A stretch of 64,000 nucleotides of DNA from Clostridia bacterium (GCA_026416815.1 JAOAEJ010000051.1:1-64000); one strand, 5' to 3'; counted from the stretch's first letter, positions 26,070-36,021 are shown. Notes: a model not told the origin generated them from the letters alone. Numbers and translations: made by a program.

Positions 26070-27308
26070 ATGAATGCAGAGATTTTAGCCGTAGGCACTG
26101 AATTATTAATGGGACAAATCGCAAATACAAATGCCCAATATATTTCAGGAAGACTTTCAGAGCAGGGTATAAATGTATATTATCATAGTGTTGTTGGCGA
26201 TAATCCGAGAAGACTCAAGGAGTCTTTGGAGTTAGCCCTTAAGCGTTCAGACGTTGTAATCATGACCGGTGGACTTGGGCCCACACAGGATGATTTAACA
26301 AAAGAAACAGTTGCAGAGATATTAAATAGAAAGCTTATCCTACACCAGGAGAGCCTAGAGAAAATAAAAGCATTTTTCCAATCTATAAATCGTCCTATGA
26401 CTGAAAACAATATCAAGCAGGCTTATTTGCCTGAAGGCAGCCTAATAATCAGAAATGACAAGGGAACAGCTCCTGGCTGCATTATAGAGGCTGATGGCAA
26501 GGTGGTAATAATGTTGCCGGGTCCTCCTTCGGAAATGAAACCTATGTTCGAACATACTGTTATCCCATACTTTAGTGAAAAGTCTGATTATAAGATAGAA
26601 TCCAAGTATTTAAGAATATTTGGAGTAGGTGAATCCGCAATGGAGGAACAGCTTATAGATATGATAGAAAAGCAAGTAAATCCTACTATTGCACCCTATG
26701 CTAAAGAGGGTGAAGTGACTCTGCGTGTCACTGCAAGGTGTGGAAAACAAGAAAATGCAGCAGAACTTATAGAACCGGTAGTTAGAGAGATAACCAATAG
26801 GTTGGGAAATGCTGTATACTCTACCGATAATAAAAACTTGGAGGAAGTAGCGGGCGAGTTACTGATAAACCACAACATATCGATAGCTTTAGCTGAGTCT
26901 TGCACCGGTGGGCTAGTAACGAGCAAGCTAACCAATATACCGGGAATATCAAAGGTTTTAAACAGAACAGTGGTAAGCTATAGTAATGAGGCAAAAATAG
27001 AAAGCCTTAATGTTAGCCCTGATACACTACAAAAGCATGGTGCTGTTAGCAAGGAAACGGCTGAGGAGATGGCCATTGGAACAAGGGAAGCTGCAAGAAC
27101 AGATATTGGAGTATCAATAACCGGTATAGCAGGTCCTGAAGGTGGAACCGAAGAAAAGCCGGTAGGATTAGTATATATAGCTTTAGCAGATAAAAATGGC
27201 GTGTGTTCAAAAGAGTTAAGGCTTTGGGGTGACAGAAGCAGAATAAGAAACACTACATCACTCTTTGTGTTTGATATGATAAGGCGATATGTGTTGAAGC
27301 TTGACTGA
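26070..27308 (+). CDS. cinA: CinA family protein (NMN amidohydrolase domain)
   Basis: This 412-residue protein has the two usual CinA parts. The N-terminal molybdopterin-binding-like (COG1058) domain has [15 protein letters not shown] and [11 protein letters not shown]. The C-terminal nicotinamide-nucleotide amidase (PncC-like) domain has [12 protein letters not shown] and [12 protein letters not shown]. It probably recycles NMN or repairs related nucleotides, and in some bacteria it is linked to competence. ATG 26070 follows TTAGGAG; the upstream codon at 26025 would add 15 residues. It precedes murJ and recA, and cinA-recA proximity is a conserved Firmicute order. Confidence 0.93.
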   Translation: MNAEILAVGTELLMGQIANTNAQYISGRLSEQGINVYYHSVVGDNPRRLKESLELALKRSDVVIMTGGLGPTQDDLTKETVAEILNRKLILHQESLEKIKAFFQSINRPMTENNIKQAYLPEGSLIIRNDKGTAPGCIIEADGKVVIMLPGPPSEMKPMFEHTVIPYFSEKSDYKIESKYLRIFGVGESAMEEQLIDMIEKQVNPTIAPYAKEGEVTLRVTARCGKQENAAELIEPVVREITNRLGNAVYSTDNKNLEEVAGELLINHNISIALAESCTGGLVTSKLTNIPGISKVLNRTVVSYSNEAKIESLNVSPDTLQKHGAVSKETAEEMAIGTREAARTDIGVSITGIAGPEGGTEEKPVGLVYIALADKNGVCSKELRLWGDRSRIRNTTSLFVFDMIRRYVLKLD

Positions 27309-27370
27309 TTATTTCTTATATATTTGAGATAATAATTACTAGAGGATAAGGGACGAATGGGGGAACGGTC

Positions 27371-28960
27371 TTGGAAGATGCACAAAAGAAAAGGCTGACA
27401 GGGGCAGCGGTAATAGTAATGTCCTCAATAATAGTTAGCAGAATTACCGGATTTCTAAGAGAGGCGCTAATACCCAACATGCTTACCGTCAGATATGGAG
27501 TAGATGTATCCGACGCCTATAACATGGCTTTTAGAGTTACTGATATTATGTACAATATGCTGGTAGGAGGTACGATTGCTGCTGCCTTAATACCGGTACT
27601 TACAGGCTATATACAAAAAAAGCAGGAAGAAGAAGGATGGAAAGCCGTTAGTACATTCATTAATGTTATATTTATCGGTATGCTTATAGCATGCACGTTA
27701 GGAATAATTTTTGCACCGCAGCTGGTGCCTGTGATAGCCTATGGGTTTAAAAAAGAATCCAGTGAACTAACAATCAAACTGGCACGTATACTATTTCCTT
27801 CAGTTGGTTTTATGATGCTTGCAGGGTTAACAAACGGTGTATTAAATTCATACCAGAGATTTGCCGCTGCTGCATATGGCCCATCAATTTATAATATTGG
27901 TGGGGCTTTAAGCTTGCTGCTATTAAGCAGGTACGGGGTAGAAGCTGTAACTTATGGTGTCCTGGCCAGTGCGATTTTGTACTTTTTATTTCAGTTATCC
28001 TTTGCACTTAAAAATCTTAAGTACTATAGACTTAAAATATACTTTAAAAATGAAGGCTTTAGAAGGTTATTTAAGCTTGCAATACCTTCACTGTTGTCAT
28101 CGTCCATTGTTCAGGTTAATGTATTGATAACTGCGGGGTTTGTTTCTACTTTTGAAAAAGGTGCTATAACAGCTTTCAATATGGCGGATAAAATATGGCA
28201 AATGCCCCTCGGTATATTTGCTCAAGGTATAGGAATGGCAATACTTCCGGCTATGTCGGCAAAGCTTGCCGTAGGTGAATTGGAAAACTTTAAAAACTTG
28301 CTAATGAAAGGCTTAAAAAATGTTCTCCTGATATCTGTGCCTTCAGCAGTGGGACTTATTGTGCTGAATTTTACTATAATAAGAACTCTAATGCAGTTTA
28401 CAAAAAAACTGGATGAGAATGTTATTTCTAATGCTGCAAATATTTTAGTATTTTTCTCCATTGCACTGTTGTCACAATCGGTGTGTGCAATAATAAACAG
28501 GGCTTTTTACGCTAATAATGACACAAAAACTCCCCTATATATTGGTGGGGGTTCAATTGTGATAAATATAATTCTGAGTCAGATTTTAAGGTCAACCTAT
28601 CTGGGAATAGCCGGCATGACTCTTTCCTATTCTATATCAAGTGCAATAAATGCAATTTTACTCTTAGTAATATTAAATAAGAAAATGAATGGTATTTACG
28701 TTGATAAACTTATAAAATTTTTGATTAAAGTAGTTCCGGCATCAGTGTTTATGGGAGGAGTGTTATGGTATGTAAATAATATTCTCCCGGTTAATCTGTA
28801 CCCTAAGCTCATTCAGGTTTCTATACTTTCCTTTGAAGTAATGATAGGAGCAGTCATATACTTTGGGATTGCATTATTAATGAAAGTTGAAGAAGCTGCA
28901 TATATGCGTGATGTGATGTTGTCAAGGCTTAAAAAGCTAACAAAAATATTTAGTAGTTAG
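27371..28960 (+). CDS. murJ: Lipid II flippase MurJ (MviN family)
   Basis: A 529-residue polytopic membrane protein with about 14 hydrophobic helices. It carries the MviN signatures SRITGFLREA at the start and ADKIWQMPLGIFAQGIG near the middle. It translocates lipid II across the cytoplasmic membrane for peptidoglycan synthesis; other MOP-superfamily transporters are less likely given these motifs. It starts at TTG 27371, seven bases after GGGGGAAC. A Bacillus-type Amj cannot be judged from the window. It stands between cinA and recA, whose own promoter follows. Confidence 0.9.
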   Translation: MEDAQKKRLTGAAVIVMSSIIVSRITGFLREALIPNMLTVRYGVDVSDAYNMAFRVTDIMYNMLVGGTIAAALIPVLTGYIQKKQEEEGWKAVSTFINVIFIGMLIACTLGIIFAPQLVPVIAYGFKKESSELTIKLARILFPSVGFMMLAGLTNGVLNSYQRFAAAAYGPSIYNIGGALSLLLLSRYGVEAVTYGVLASAILYFLFQLSFALKNLKYYRLKIYFKNEGFRRLFKLAIPSLLSSSIVQVNVLITAGFVSTFEKGAITAFNMADKIWQMPLGIFAQGIGMAILPAMSAKLAVGELENFKNLLMKGLKNVLLISVPSAVGLIVLNFTIIRTLMQFTKKLDENVISNAANILVFFSIALLSQSVCAIINRAFYANNDTKTPLYIGGGSIVINIILSQILRSTYLGIAGMTLSYSISSAINAILLLVILNKKMNGIYVDKLIKFLIKVVPASVFMGGVLWYVNNILPVNLYPKLIQVSILSFEVMIGAVIYFGIALLMKVEEAAYMRDVMLSRLKKLTKIFSS

Positions 28961-28983
28961 TATGTAAATTTATACAAAAGCTG

Positions 28984-29012
28984 TTGACTATAGAAAAATA
29001 ATTATATATAAT
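28984..29012 (+). promoter_or_regulatory. Sigma-A promoter of recA
   Basis: TTGACT (28984-28989) and TATAAT (29007-29012) are separated by exactly 17 nt. The predicted start falls on the LexA box next to it, which fits repression until DNA damage. Confidence 0.85.
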
Positions 29013-29017
29013 AATCT

Positions 29018-29031
29018 AGAACAGATGTTCG
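29018..29031. promoter_or_regulatory. LexA (SOS) box at recA
   Basis: The palindrome AGAACAGATGTTCG matches the Gram-positive LexA/DinR consensus CGAACnnnnGTTCG at all but the first base and covers the expected transcription start of recA. It is the best-matched regulator site in the window. Confidence 0.88.
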
Positions 29032-29087
29032 CAGATAACTAATTTAAATAGATAGTGATTTTACTACAGAGGAGGGTAAGTAGAAAT

Positions 29088-30137
29088 ATGATGGAAAAGA
29101 AAAAAGCCTTAGAAATGGCATTAGGACAAATAGAAAAGCAGTTCGGAAAAGGTGCTATTATGAAACTTGGGGAAAACACCAATATGAATATTGAAGTTAT
29201 CCCTACAGGTGCACTTGGCTTGGATATAGCTCTTGGAGTGGGTGGAGTCCCAAGGGGTAGGATAGTTGAGATATATGGACCTGAGTCTTCAGGTAAAACA
29301 ACTGTTGCCCTGCACATTATAGCTGAAGCTCAAAAAGCTGGAGGAGAGGCTGCTTTTATTGATGCGGAGCATGCCCTCGATCCTGTGTATGCCAAAAAGT
29401 TGGGAGTAGATATAGATAACCTTATAGTAGCACAGCCCGATACAGGGGAACAAGCACTTGAAATTGCAGAAGCTCTTGTAAGAAGTGGAGCTATTGATGT
29501 TATAGTAATTGACTCGGTTGCAGCATTAGTACCAAAGGCTGAAATAGATGGTGAAATGGGTGACGCTCACGTAGGCTTACAGGCAAGACTTATGTCTCAG
29601 GCTTTAAGAAAGCTGGCTGGTGTAATTAACAAATCAAAAACTACGGCAATATTTATAAACCAGTTGAGAGAAAAAGTAGGCATAATGTTTGGAAATCCTG
29701 AAACCACTCCGGGTGGAAGGGCGCTGAAGTTTTATGCTTCTGTCAGACTTGATGTAAGAAAGATTGAAACCATCAAGCAAGGAACTGAAATGGTAGGTAA
29801 CAGGACTAAAGTTAAGGTAGTAAAAAACAAGGTTGCGCCTCCTTTCAAAGAAGCGGAATTTGATATTGTTTATGGGCAGGGTATATCAAAGGAAGGTAAT
29901 ATTCTTGATGTCGCTGTAAACCTTGAAATAGTAAATAAGAGCGGTGCTTGGTTCTCATACAATGGTCAGAGAATCGGCCAGGGAAGAGAAAATGTTAAGC
30001 AGTTCTTAAAAGAAAACAAAGAAATGACTAATGAAATAGAAGCTAAGATAAGAGCTAATTACAATCAAGCATTTATAAAAAGTATGGAAGCGCATGTAGT
30101 TAGCGACGACGATGATGATTTAGAAGCAGAAGCTTAA
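29088..30137 (+). CDS. recA: Recombinase RecA
   Basis: RecA forms ATP-dependent filaments on single-stranded DNA for strand exchange and triggers LexA self-cleavage. The 349-residue protein has Walker [10 protein letters not shown], Walker [11 protein letters not shown], loop 1 region EGEMGD-like (GEMGDAHVG), loop 2 [20 protein letters not shown] and an acidic C-terminus [11 protein letters not shown] typical of RecA. ATG 29088 (or 29091) follows GGAGGG. An upstream in-frame start at 29055 lies before that site. It has a LexA box at its promoter, and recX follows after a terminator-like hairpin. Confidence 0.97.
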   Translation: MMEKKKALEMALGQIEKQFGKGAIMKLGENTNMNIEVIPTGALGLDIALGVGGVPRGRIVEIYGPESSGKTTVALHIIAEAQKAGGEAAFIDAEHALDPVYAKKLGVDIDNLIVAQPDTGEQALEIAEALVRSGAIDVIVIDSVAALVPKAEIDGEMGDAHVGLQARLMSQALRKLAGVINKSKTTAIFINQLREKVGIMFGNPETTPGGRALKFYASVRLDVRKIETIKQGTEMVGNRTKVKVVKNKVAPPFKEAEFDIVYGQGISKEGNILDVAVNLEIVNKSGAWFSYNGQRIGQGRENVKQFLKENKEMTNEIEAKIRANYNQAFIKSMEAHVVSDDDDDLEAEA

Positions 30138-30148
30138 CAGTTGGCAGA

Positions 30149-30182
30149 AGCCTATGGTATAATATAGCATAGGCTTTGTTTA
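30149..30182 (+). terminator. Stem-loop after recA
   Basis: AAGCCTATG and CATAGGCTT form a 9-bp stem (10-nt loop) 11 bp after the recA stop, followed by TGTTTATTTTT. It probably attenuates read-through into recX. A TATAAT lies inside the loop, so a recX promoter is also possible. Confidence 0.65.
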
Positions 30183-30228
30183 TTTTTATAGCTAAGAATT
30201 GTTCAATATAGAAGTAAAGGGTGTTGGG

Positions 30229-30849
30229 ATGGAAATTACCTCGGTAGAAAGAAGCAAAAAGAATAAGGACATGCTATGGGTATATATTGATGGCAAATAT
30301 AGCTTTTCTGTTGCAGAAGAAGATTATTTAAGCTTAAATTTGTATGAAAATCGGGAACTTACAACCGATGAGGTTGATAATATAAAAAATAACATCAGCT
30401 TCAGAACTGCCAAGTCAACGGCTATTAAGTTTCTTTCATTAAAAATGAGAAGCGGCAAAGAAGTTTTTAATAAGCTGATTCTGGAAGGTTTTGATACCGA
30501 AGCTGCGGAGAGTGTAGTAGAGGAGCTTAAAGCAATAGGTTATATAAATGACGAACTATATGCACAAAAGTACATTTTTGATAGAAGTAAACTAAAGCCA
30601 AAAGCTAAAAAGCTTATTAAATTAGAACTTGTCAGCAAAGGAATTGGGGAAGACATTGCTGATAATGTCTTAGGAAACTGGGAAGTGGATGAAGAGACCG
30701 TCGCAGAGAGTTTGGTTAAACGTAAGTTCGGCAAATATAATTTTAATGATGAGAAGATTATAAGGAAAGTATATGCTTTTTTGCAGCACAGAGGATTTGA
30801 TTATGAAATAATTAACTTGGTTGTAAAAAATATAAAGCAAGAATTTTAG
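30229..30849 (+). CDS. recX: Regulatory protein RecX
   Basis: RecX binds the RecA filament and limits its activity. The 206-residue protein shows the three-helix RecX repeats: RTAKSTAIKFLSLKMRS near residue 60, ELKAIGYINDELYAQ near 97 and FLQHRGFDYEIINLVV at the end. It starts at ATG 30229 behind AAAGGGTG; the TTG at 30199 lacks a site. It follows recA by about 90 bp with a hairpin between, the common recA-recX arrangement in which RecX is made in smaller amounts. Confidence 0.9.
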   Translation: MEITSVERSKKNKDMLWVYIDGKYSFSVAEEDYLSLNLYENRELTTDEVDNIKNNISFRTAKSTAIKFLSLKMRSGKEVFNKLILEGFDTEAAESVVEELKAIGYINDELYAQKYIFDRSKLKPKAKKLIKLELVSKGIGEDIADNVLGNWEVDEETVAESLVKRKFGKYNFNDEKIIRKVYAFLQHRGFDYEIINLVVKNIKQEF

Positions 30850-30998
30850 GTTATAGTGTGTGACGGTATTGTTCTGATATCATTGCGCGCTTTTTTTATG
30901 TACAATTAAGAAAAATATTATAATATAGCTGGAGACTTTAATACAAAACAAACACTTGTGGTATAATTGTTAATGTACATTATTATAAGAGGGATTTT

Positions 30999-31988
30999 AT
31001 GAAATTTCTTTTTTTTACAGATACACATATAAGAGGGACGACACCTAAAAATCGAACAGATAACTTCTATGATACGTTGAAAAATAAATTTTATGAGGTA
31101 AAGCAGATATCTGATGACTTAGAGGTTGATTATATACTCCATGGAGGGGACTGGTTCGATAGGCCTGATATATCCCCGGCGATTGTAAGGGAGTTTGCAA
31201 TAATTGTTAGGTCATTCAATAAACCTATCTACACTATAGCAGGAAATCATGATATATTCGGTCATAACCCGGGCACTCTTGGAAGAACAATGCTAGGATT
31301 GCTCGAAGGCATAGGAATTATTAAATTGCTTGGATACGAGGATAGGGTAATACTGGAGAGGGATGGGCTCAGGGTACAGTTAACTGGAAGTTCATATAAT
31401 TATGGAATTGATGGGGAAGACTTTCGAAAACACTATATTATAGATAAACGTACTGATGTTGACTATGCAATAAATCTGGTGCACGGAATGCTTTTGCAAA
31501 AACCATTTATTGAAGGTATACATTATACACTAATAGATGAGATAAAAGAAACTGAAGCGGATATCACGTTGTCAGGACATTACCACGGAGGTTTCGGCAT
31601 AGTAAGAAACGGCTCAAAGTATTTTATAAATCCGGGCAGTATGGTAAGGGTATCAAATTCAATCGGGGAGATAAAAAGAAAACCGGAAGTGGTATTTTTA
31701 GAACTTGGAAAGGACATAACTGCCACGACTATACCACTGAAAACTGCACTACCGGGGGAACAAGTACTAGATAGGCAGCATTTGGAGAAGTCGCAAGACC
31801 GTATCTTGAAACTTCATCATTTTTATAAGCAAATGTCTGCAGCCGGAGAGTATATGAAGATAGATATAAACAGTATAATTGAAGAGATTGCCTCCAATCA
31901 GGAGTTAAGTAAGGATGTAAAATCCGAGGCTGTCAGAAGAATTGCGATAGCACAAGAAAATCTTTCTACAGGTGAGGAAGATTCATGA
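30999..31988 (+). CDS. SbcD/Mre11-like metallophosphoesterase
   Basis: A 329-residue calcineurin-like phosphoesterase with the five motifs in order: FTDTH (Asp8, His10), HGGDWFD (Asp51), AGNHD (Asn83, His84), NLVHG and SGHYHGG. These resemble the nuclease subunit of SbcCD/Mre11-Rad50, which trims DNA ends and hairpins. The C-terminal 80 residues, where SbcD would contact its ATPase, are helical and charged. The gene overlaps the following half-Rad50 gene by 4 bp (ATGA), implying a two-component complex. It is not adjacent to a standard sbcC, so a second SbcCD pair may exist elsewhere. ATG 30999 has a GAGGGA site. Confidence 0.85.
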   Translation: MKFLFFTDTHIRGTTPKNRTDNFYDTLKNKFYEVKQISDDLEVDYILHGGDWFDRPDISPAIVREFAIIVRSFNKPIYTIAGNHDIFGHNPGTLGRTMLGLLEGIGIIKLLGYEDRVILERDGLRVQLTGSSYNYGIDGEDFRKHYIIDKRTDVDYAINLVHGMLLQKPFIEGIHYTLIDEIKETEADITLSGHYHGGFGIVRNGSKYFINPGSMVRVSNSIGEIKRKPEVVFLELGKDITATTIPLKTALPGEQVLDRQHLEKSQDRILKLHHFYKQMSAAGEYMKIDINSIIEEIASNQELSKDVKSEAVRRIAIAQENLSTGEEDS

Positions 31989-33436
31989 ATAAGATAAATA
32001 AACTAATAATCGAAAATTTTCAATCCCATGAGAATACTACATTGGATTTTACCAAAGGGCTAAATGTTATCATTGGGCCTTCTGACCAAGGAAAATCTGC
32101 AGTGATTAGAGCAATAAGATGGGTGCTTTTTAATGAACCCAGAGGAACTGATTTTATACGCCAAGGAGCTTTAATGGCCAGGGTAGCCGTCGAAATGAAC
32201 AACGGCTATACTGTAGTTCGGGAGCGTTCTAAAAGCAAAAATAAGTACACTGTAATAAATCCTGATGGGAACACTATGGTTCTGGAGGGTTTTGGCAATG
32301 ATGTGCCGGATGAGGTAGTAAAAGCTCATGGAATACCATTGGTATTTCTGGATAACGGAATAAACTCAAGTTTAAATATTGGCGGTCAGCTTGAAGGCCC
32401 CTTTCTTGTATCGGAAAGTGCTGCAGTACGTGCAAAAGCAATTGGGAGATTAACAGGGGTACATGTAATTGATAAAGCGATCCGTGATTGTATTATTGAC
32501 TTAAGGAGGGAAAGTCAAAGCTCTGAAAGAGTTTCTAAGGAAATTAACGATGTCAGTGTTAAACTTGAAAGTTATGGTGGCCTTGCCTATTTAGAAGAGG
32601 CTTTGGATTCAAGTAGAGTTACTATAGGCCGCCTTGAAAGCCTTATCAAAAACAATGAGAACCTTATAGCACATAAAAATAATTACGAATTACTAAGTGC
32701 CGAGTACTATAAAGTAAACTTGCTTTTAAAAAAGCTTGTTGAGTTAGATAAATGTGAGCTTGCCATAAAAAGTTGTGAAGCTGATATACTGAAATTTAAT
32801 GTTCTAAAGCGTGCTAAAATTGTTTTAGACAACGTTCAAAGTGAAATTGTACATACTGTAAAAGTAATGCATAAGACTGAAAATATTGATAAAGGTTATA
32901 TTTTATTAGATGATATTAAAAATAAACTAACAAAATTGAATAAAATAATTTATTATAATGGGTTAAAACAAAGTGTAATAAAAGAACTAGAACACATATC
33001 TAGTACCATTGAGCAGACTCGGAATATAAAAAGCGTAGTTGACACTGCAGCCAGTATTGAGGAAAAAGTCTCAAAGATAAAAATACTTGTAGATATCCAA
33101 AGGAAGCTGGAAATAATTAATCAAGATATAGAGAAAGGTAAATACTATTTAATAAAATACAAAAACGTAGAAATGTGCGAAGAACAGCTTACTGATATTC
33201 ATAAGAAGAAGGAGTTATTACAAAAGCTGGAGGAAGCAAAAAGGCAGTATCAAATAAATACTAATTTTATTTTAGAGGGAAATAAATATATACAAAACAA
33301 TAAAAATGACATAGCTAATTTTATTAAAGAATATATAGATTTGCTCAAAAAAGTCGGCAAATGCCCATTATGCAACAGTGAGATAAGTGGTATAAAAATA
33401 AAGGAGATTATAAAGGAGTACGAGGAGGTTAATTAA
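31985..33436 (+). CDS. Half-Rad50 ATPase ending after its zinc hook
   Basis: The 483-residue protein starts like Rad50/SbcC: FQSHENTTLDF, then Walker A GPSDQGKSA (31-39) and IRAIRWVLF. A Q-loop-like segment (GGQLEGPF near 138) and about 250 residues of coiled coil follow, with the zinc hook CPLC at 460-463. It then stops 20 residues later. The returning coiled coil, the LSGGQ signature and Walker B/D-loop halves that complete a canonical Rad50 ATPase are absent, and no downstream frame supplies them. It is coupled to the SbcD-like gene by a 4-bp overlap and to the next small coiled-coil gene by a TAATG overlap. Either a divergent Rad50 subfamily that works without Walker B, a split ATPase with a distant partner, or a truncated gene. 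The intact frame and operon favour a real product. Confidence 0.78.
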   Translation: MNKINKLIIENFQSHENTTLDFTKGLNVIIGPSDQGKSAVIRAIRWVLFNEPRGTDFIRQGALMARVAVEMNNGYTVVRERSKSKNKYTVINPDGNTMVLEGFGNDVPDEVVKAHGIPLVFLDNGINSSLNIGGQLEGPFLVSESAAVRAKAIGRLTGVHVIDKAIRDCIIDLRRESQSSERVSKEINDVSVKLESYGGLAYLEEALDSSRVTIGRLESLIKNNENLIAHKNNYELLSAEYYKVNLLLKKLVELDKCELAIKSCEADILKFNVLKRAKIVLDNVQSEIVHTVKVMHKTENIDKGYILLDDIKNKLTKLNKIIYYNGLKQSVIKELEHISSTIEQTRNIKSVVDTAASIEEKVSKIKILVDIQRKLEIINQDIEKGKYYLIKYKNVEMCEEQLTDIHKKKELLQKLEEAKRQYQINTNFILEGNKYIQNNKNDIANFIKEYIDLLKKVGKCPLCNSEISGIKIKEIIKEYEEVN

Positions 33437-33687
33437 TGTCAGTTGAATATGATAAGGCTATTAGTCAGATTAAAGAAAATCTTGATAAAGCCAAGGGTCT
33501 AAGAATTAGGGCTGAGGCTCGGCTAGAACAGCTGAATAAACAGAGGCAGGATATTTTAAAGGAATTGGACGAGCTTGGCGTAAAACCTGAAGAGTTGGAT
33601 AATGAAATCATTAAACTCAAAAACGAAATTGAAGAGTTATTGGAAAAAGCAAATGAAATGTTGCCTATGGATTTAATAAAATCCTAA
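33436..33687 (+). CDS. Small coiled-coil protein, third gene of the SbcD-like unit
   Basis: An 83-residue protein that is almost entirely heptad-like coiled coil, rich in Glu, Lys and Leu (ARLEQLNKQRQDILKELDEL). It ends MLPMDLIKS. It starts at the ATG of a TAATG junction with the half-Rad50 gene, behind GAGGAGG, so production is coupled. No known family is recognised. It might stabilise the coiled-coil arm of its neighbour, or be a remnant of the missing return arm, but nothing in the sequence proves either. Confidence 0.7.
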   Translation: MSVEYDKAISQIKENLDKAKGLRIRAEARLEQLNKQRQDILKELDELGVKPEELDNEIIKLKNEIEELLEKANEMLPMDLIKS

Positions 33688-33878
33688 TAATAAATCTAAT
33701 CAACCTATTGAGAAATTACTATTAAAAGTGTATATTATTCTGGGAAGCAAATTAATTAGATTTATAAATGGTTTTTGACATCAGAAAATTATATAACTTC
33801 ATTAGTAGTGCTGAATAAATATAAAAATAGAAGCTATGCAATTTTCCAAACAACAAAGTGAGATAGGGAGTGTATACT

Positions 33879-35219
33879 TTGAAAAAGCAGATTGGCGTTG
33901 TTTCATTAGGCTGTCCTAAAAACCTGGTTGATAGTGAAATAATGCTTGGATTATTAAAAAAAGAGGACTATGAAATTACAAGCGATAAAGAAAATGCAGA
34001 AATTATTATAGTAAATACCTGCGGATTTATTGAAACTGCTAAGCAGGAGTCAATAAATACCATTCTTGAAATGGCAAAATTAAAGAATGACAAATGCGAG
34101 ATCCTTATTGTAACAGGCTGCATGGCGGAAAGGTATAAGGAAGATATAATAAAGGAAATTCCAGATGTAGATGCCGTCTTAGGTACCGGCAATTACACTG
34201 AAATAGCAAATGTAATCAAGAAGGCCTATAGTGGTGAGAAAACAGTTCTTTACGGCAAACTGAATGAGATGGATTATCTGGAAAACGAAAGAATAGTAAG
34301 TACCAACAAAGGATATGCCTACCTCAAAATCTCCGAAGGGTGTGATAATTGCTGTACATACTGTATAATACCATCTCTCAGAGGACGTTACAGAAGTAGA
34401 AAAATTGAGGAAATACTGAGAGAAGCACGACAATTGGCTGAAAACGGGATAAAGGAAGTTATTCTTGTAGCACAGGATACTACAAGGTATGGAATAGATA
34501 TTTATAAGGAAAAGAAGCTTGTTGACTTAATACAAAAGTTAAGTGAGTTAGAAGGCATCGAGTGGATAAGGTTACTTTACTGCTATCCGGAGGAAATAGA
34601 CGATAAGCTTATCGAAGAGATAGCTTCAAATAATAAAGTTTGCAACTACCTTGACATACCTATCCAGCATTCCAGTGATAAGGTTTTAAAAGCTATGGGA
34701 AGGAGAGGTAATGAAAAGGATGTCCGAGGTCTAATAAATAAACTCAGGCAGAAAATACCCGATATAACTATAAGGACTTCATTGATTGTTGGTTTTCCCG
34801 GTGAAGATGAAGAAGATTTTAATAACTTATATAATTTTGTAAATGAATTGAAATTTGAGCGACTGGGTGTTTTTACTTATTCTAGAGAGGAAGATACACC
34901 GGCTGCTAAGATGAAACAGCAGGTTCCAAAGAAAATCAAGGAAAAAAGGTGCGACATTATAATGAACCTGCAGAAAGATATCAGCGGAGAAAAGAATAAG
35001 AATAGAGTAGGAATAGTATACAAAGCAATAGTAGAAGGCGTAGCAGATGATGGAATATTCTATGTCGGAAGGACATATGCTGAAGCACCTGAAATAGATG
35101 GAGAAATATATTTTACAAGTCAGGAACCGCTGAATAATGGGGAGTTTGTGAACATAAAAATTTTAAATACAGATGATTATGATTTGATAGGAGAGGTTGT
35201 AGATGAATCTACCGAATAA
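33879..35219 (+). CDS. rimO: Ribosomal protein S12 methylthiotransferase RimO
   Basis: RimO is a radical SAM enzyme that adds a methylthio group to an Asp of ribosomal protein S12. The 446-residue protein has the N-terminal UPF0004 domain with its three cysteines (SLGCPKN, VNTCGF, VTGCMAERY), the radical SAM cluster site CDNCCTYC, and a C-terminal TRAM-like domain. SLGCPKNLVDSE is characteristic of RimO rather than MiaB. TTG 33879 sits eight bases after GGGAG; a GTG at 33870 overlaps that site. It overlaps pgsA by 17 bp, a conserved rimO-pgsA pair in Firmicutes. Confidence 0.93.
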   Translation: MKKQIGVVSLGCPKNLVDSEIMLGLLKKEDYEITSDKENAEIIIVNTCGFIETAKQESINTILEMAKLKNDKCEILIVTGCMAERYKEDIIKEIPDVDAVLGTGNYTEIANVIKKAYSGEKTVLYGKLNEMDYLENERIVSTNKGYAYLKISEGCDNCCTYCIIPSLRGRYRSRKIEEILREARQLAENGIKEVILVAQDTTRYGIDIYKEKKLVDLIQKLSELEGIEWIRLLYCYPEEIDDKLIEEIASNNKVCNYLDIPIQHSSDKVLKAMGRRGNEKDVRGLINKLRQKIPDITIRTSLIVGFPGEDEEDFNNLYNFVNELKFERLGVFTYSREEDTPAAKMKQQVPKKIKEKRCDIIMNLQKDISGEKNKNRVGIVYKAIVEGVADDGIFYVGRTYAEAPEIDGEIYFTSQEPLNNGEFVNIKILNTDDYDLIGEVVDESTE

Positions 35220-35811
35220 ACTCACATTATCTAGAATTTTTATTGTGCCGGTTTTTATGATATTTGTAATACCTTTTCCTGATTGGGTGGTCAATAGTGG
35301 CTTTGCACATGAACAGTTAGTAGCAATAAATAATTTCATTATTAGTAAAGGTAACTTTATTGCTGCAGTTTTGTTTATATTAGCTGCAAGTACCGATGGT
35401 GTTGACGGGTATATTGCTAGAAAGAGAAAACAGATAACTCGCTTCGGGAAGTTTTTAGATCCTATAGCTGATAAGCTGCTGGTGACCGCAGCATTAATCG
35501 CTCTTGTGGAGCGTGGGGATTTGACCGGTTGGGCTGCGATGTTGATTATATCCAGAGAGTTTATCGTTACAGGACTTCGGCTGATTGCAGCTGGAGAGGG
35601 CATAGTTATTTCTGCAAGTAACCTGGGAAAAATAAAAACCATTACGCAGATGATAGCAATTGTGGCGACTTTGTTAAAAAACTGGCCATTGGCTCTATTT
35701 ACTGACATACAGTTTGATAGGTATTTTATGATGATTGCAGTTATTATAACTGTTTATTCAGGCTATGATTATTTGGCTAAGAATATAAAAGTTATTCGCC
35801 ACGATGAATGA
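35203..35811 (+). CDS. pgsA: CDP-diacylglycerol--glycerol-3-phosphate phosphatidyltransferase
   Basis: PgsA makes phosphatidylglycerol phosphate from CDP-diacylglycerol at the membrane. The 202-residue protein has about four to six hydrophobic helices and the CDP-alcohol phosphotransferase motif DGVDGYIARKRKQITRFGKF followed by LDPIADK. It starts at ATG 35203 behind GAGAGG, inside the rimO end. Together with plsC, plsX and the fab genes in this window it covers acidic phospholipid synthesis. No obvious regulatory site; it is followed by a terminator hairpin about 100 bp on. Confidence 0.93.
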   Translation: MNLPNKLTLSRIFIVPVFMIFVIPFPDWVVNSGFAHEQLVAINNFIISKGNFIAAVLFILAASTDGVDGYIARKRKQITRFGKFLDPIADKLLVTAALIALVERGDLTGWAAMLIISREFIVTGLRLIAAGEGIVISASNLGKIKTITQMIAIVATLLKNWPLALFTDIQFDRYFMMIAVIITVYSGYDYLAKNIKVIRHDE

Positions 35812-35913
35812 TTGTAGTGCCGTATTTTTTATGATCATTACTTGAATTGAGCATTATATCTGCTGCTATGCAGAAGTCAGAAGTTTAAAACAAAAATCAA
35901 GCTAATACACGTT

Positions 35914-35951
35914 AAGCAACTTTGAGAATCTATCTTTAAGTTGCTTTTTTT
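35914..35951 (+). terminator. Terminator after pgsA
   Basis: AAGCAACTT pairs perfectly with AAGTTGCTT across a 15-nt loop and is followed by a run of T. It separates pgsA from the fapR transcript. Confidence 0.8.
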
Positions 35952-35975
35952 ATTTTCAATTTAAATTAAAGGAAA

Positions 35976-36002
35976 TTGTTGCATTAATAAAAATTGTATA
36001 AT
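35976..36002 (+). promoter_or_regulatory. Promoter of fapR
   Basis: TTGTTG (35976-35981) and TATAAT (35997-36002) are separated by 15 nt; the -10 is perfect, the spacing short. The predicted start is near 36009, just before the FapR-like operator. Confidence 0.5.
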
Positions 36003-36021
36003 ATACTTATAGTATCAACGC

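Noticed and set aside
33400-33870. Frameshift hiding the missing half of the Rad50-like gene
   Set aside because: No downstream frame contains a signature motif or Walker B, and the 83-residue gene has its own ribosome site and ATG, so a simple frameshift does not restore the ATPase.
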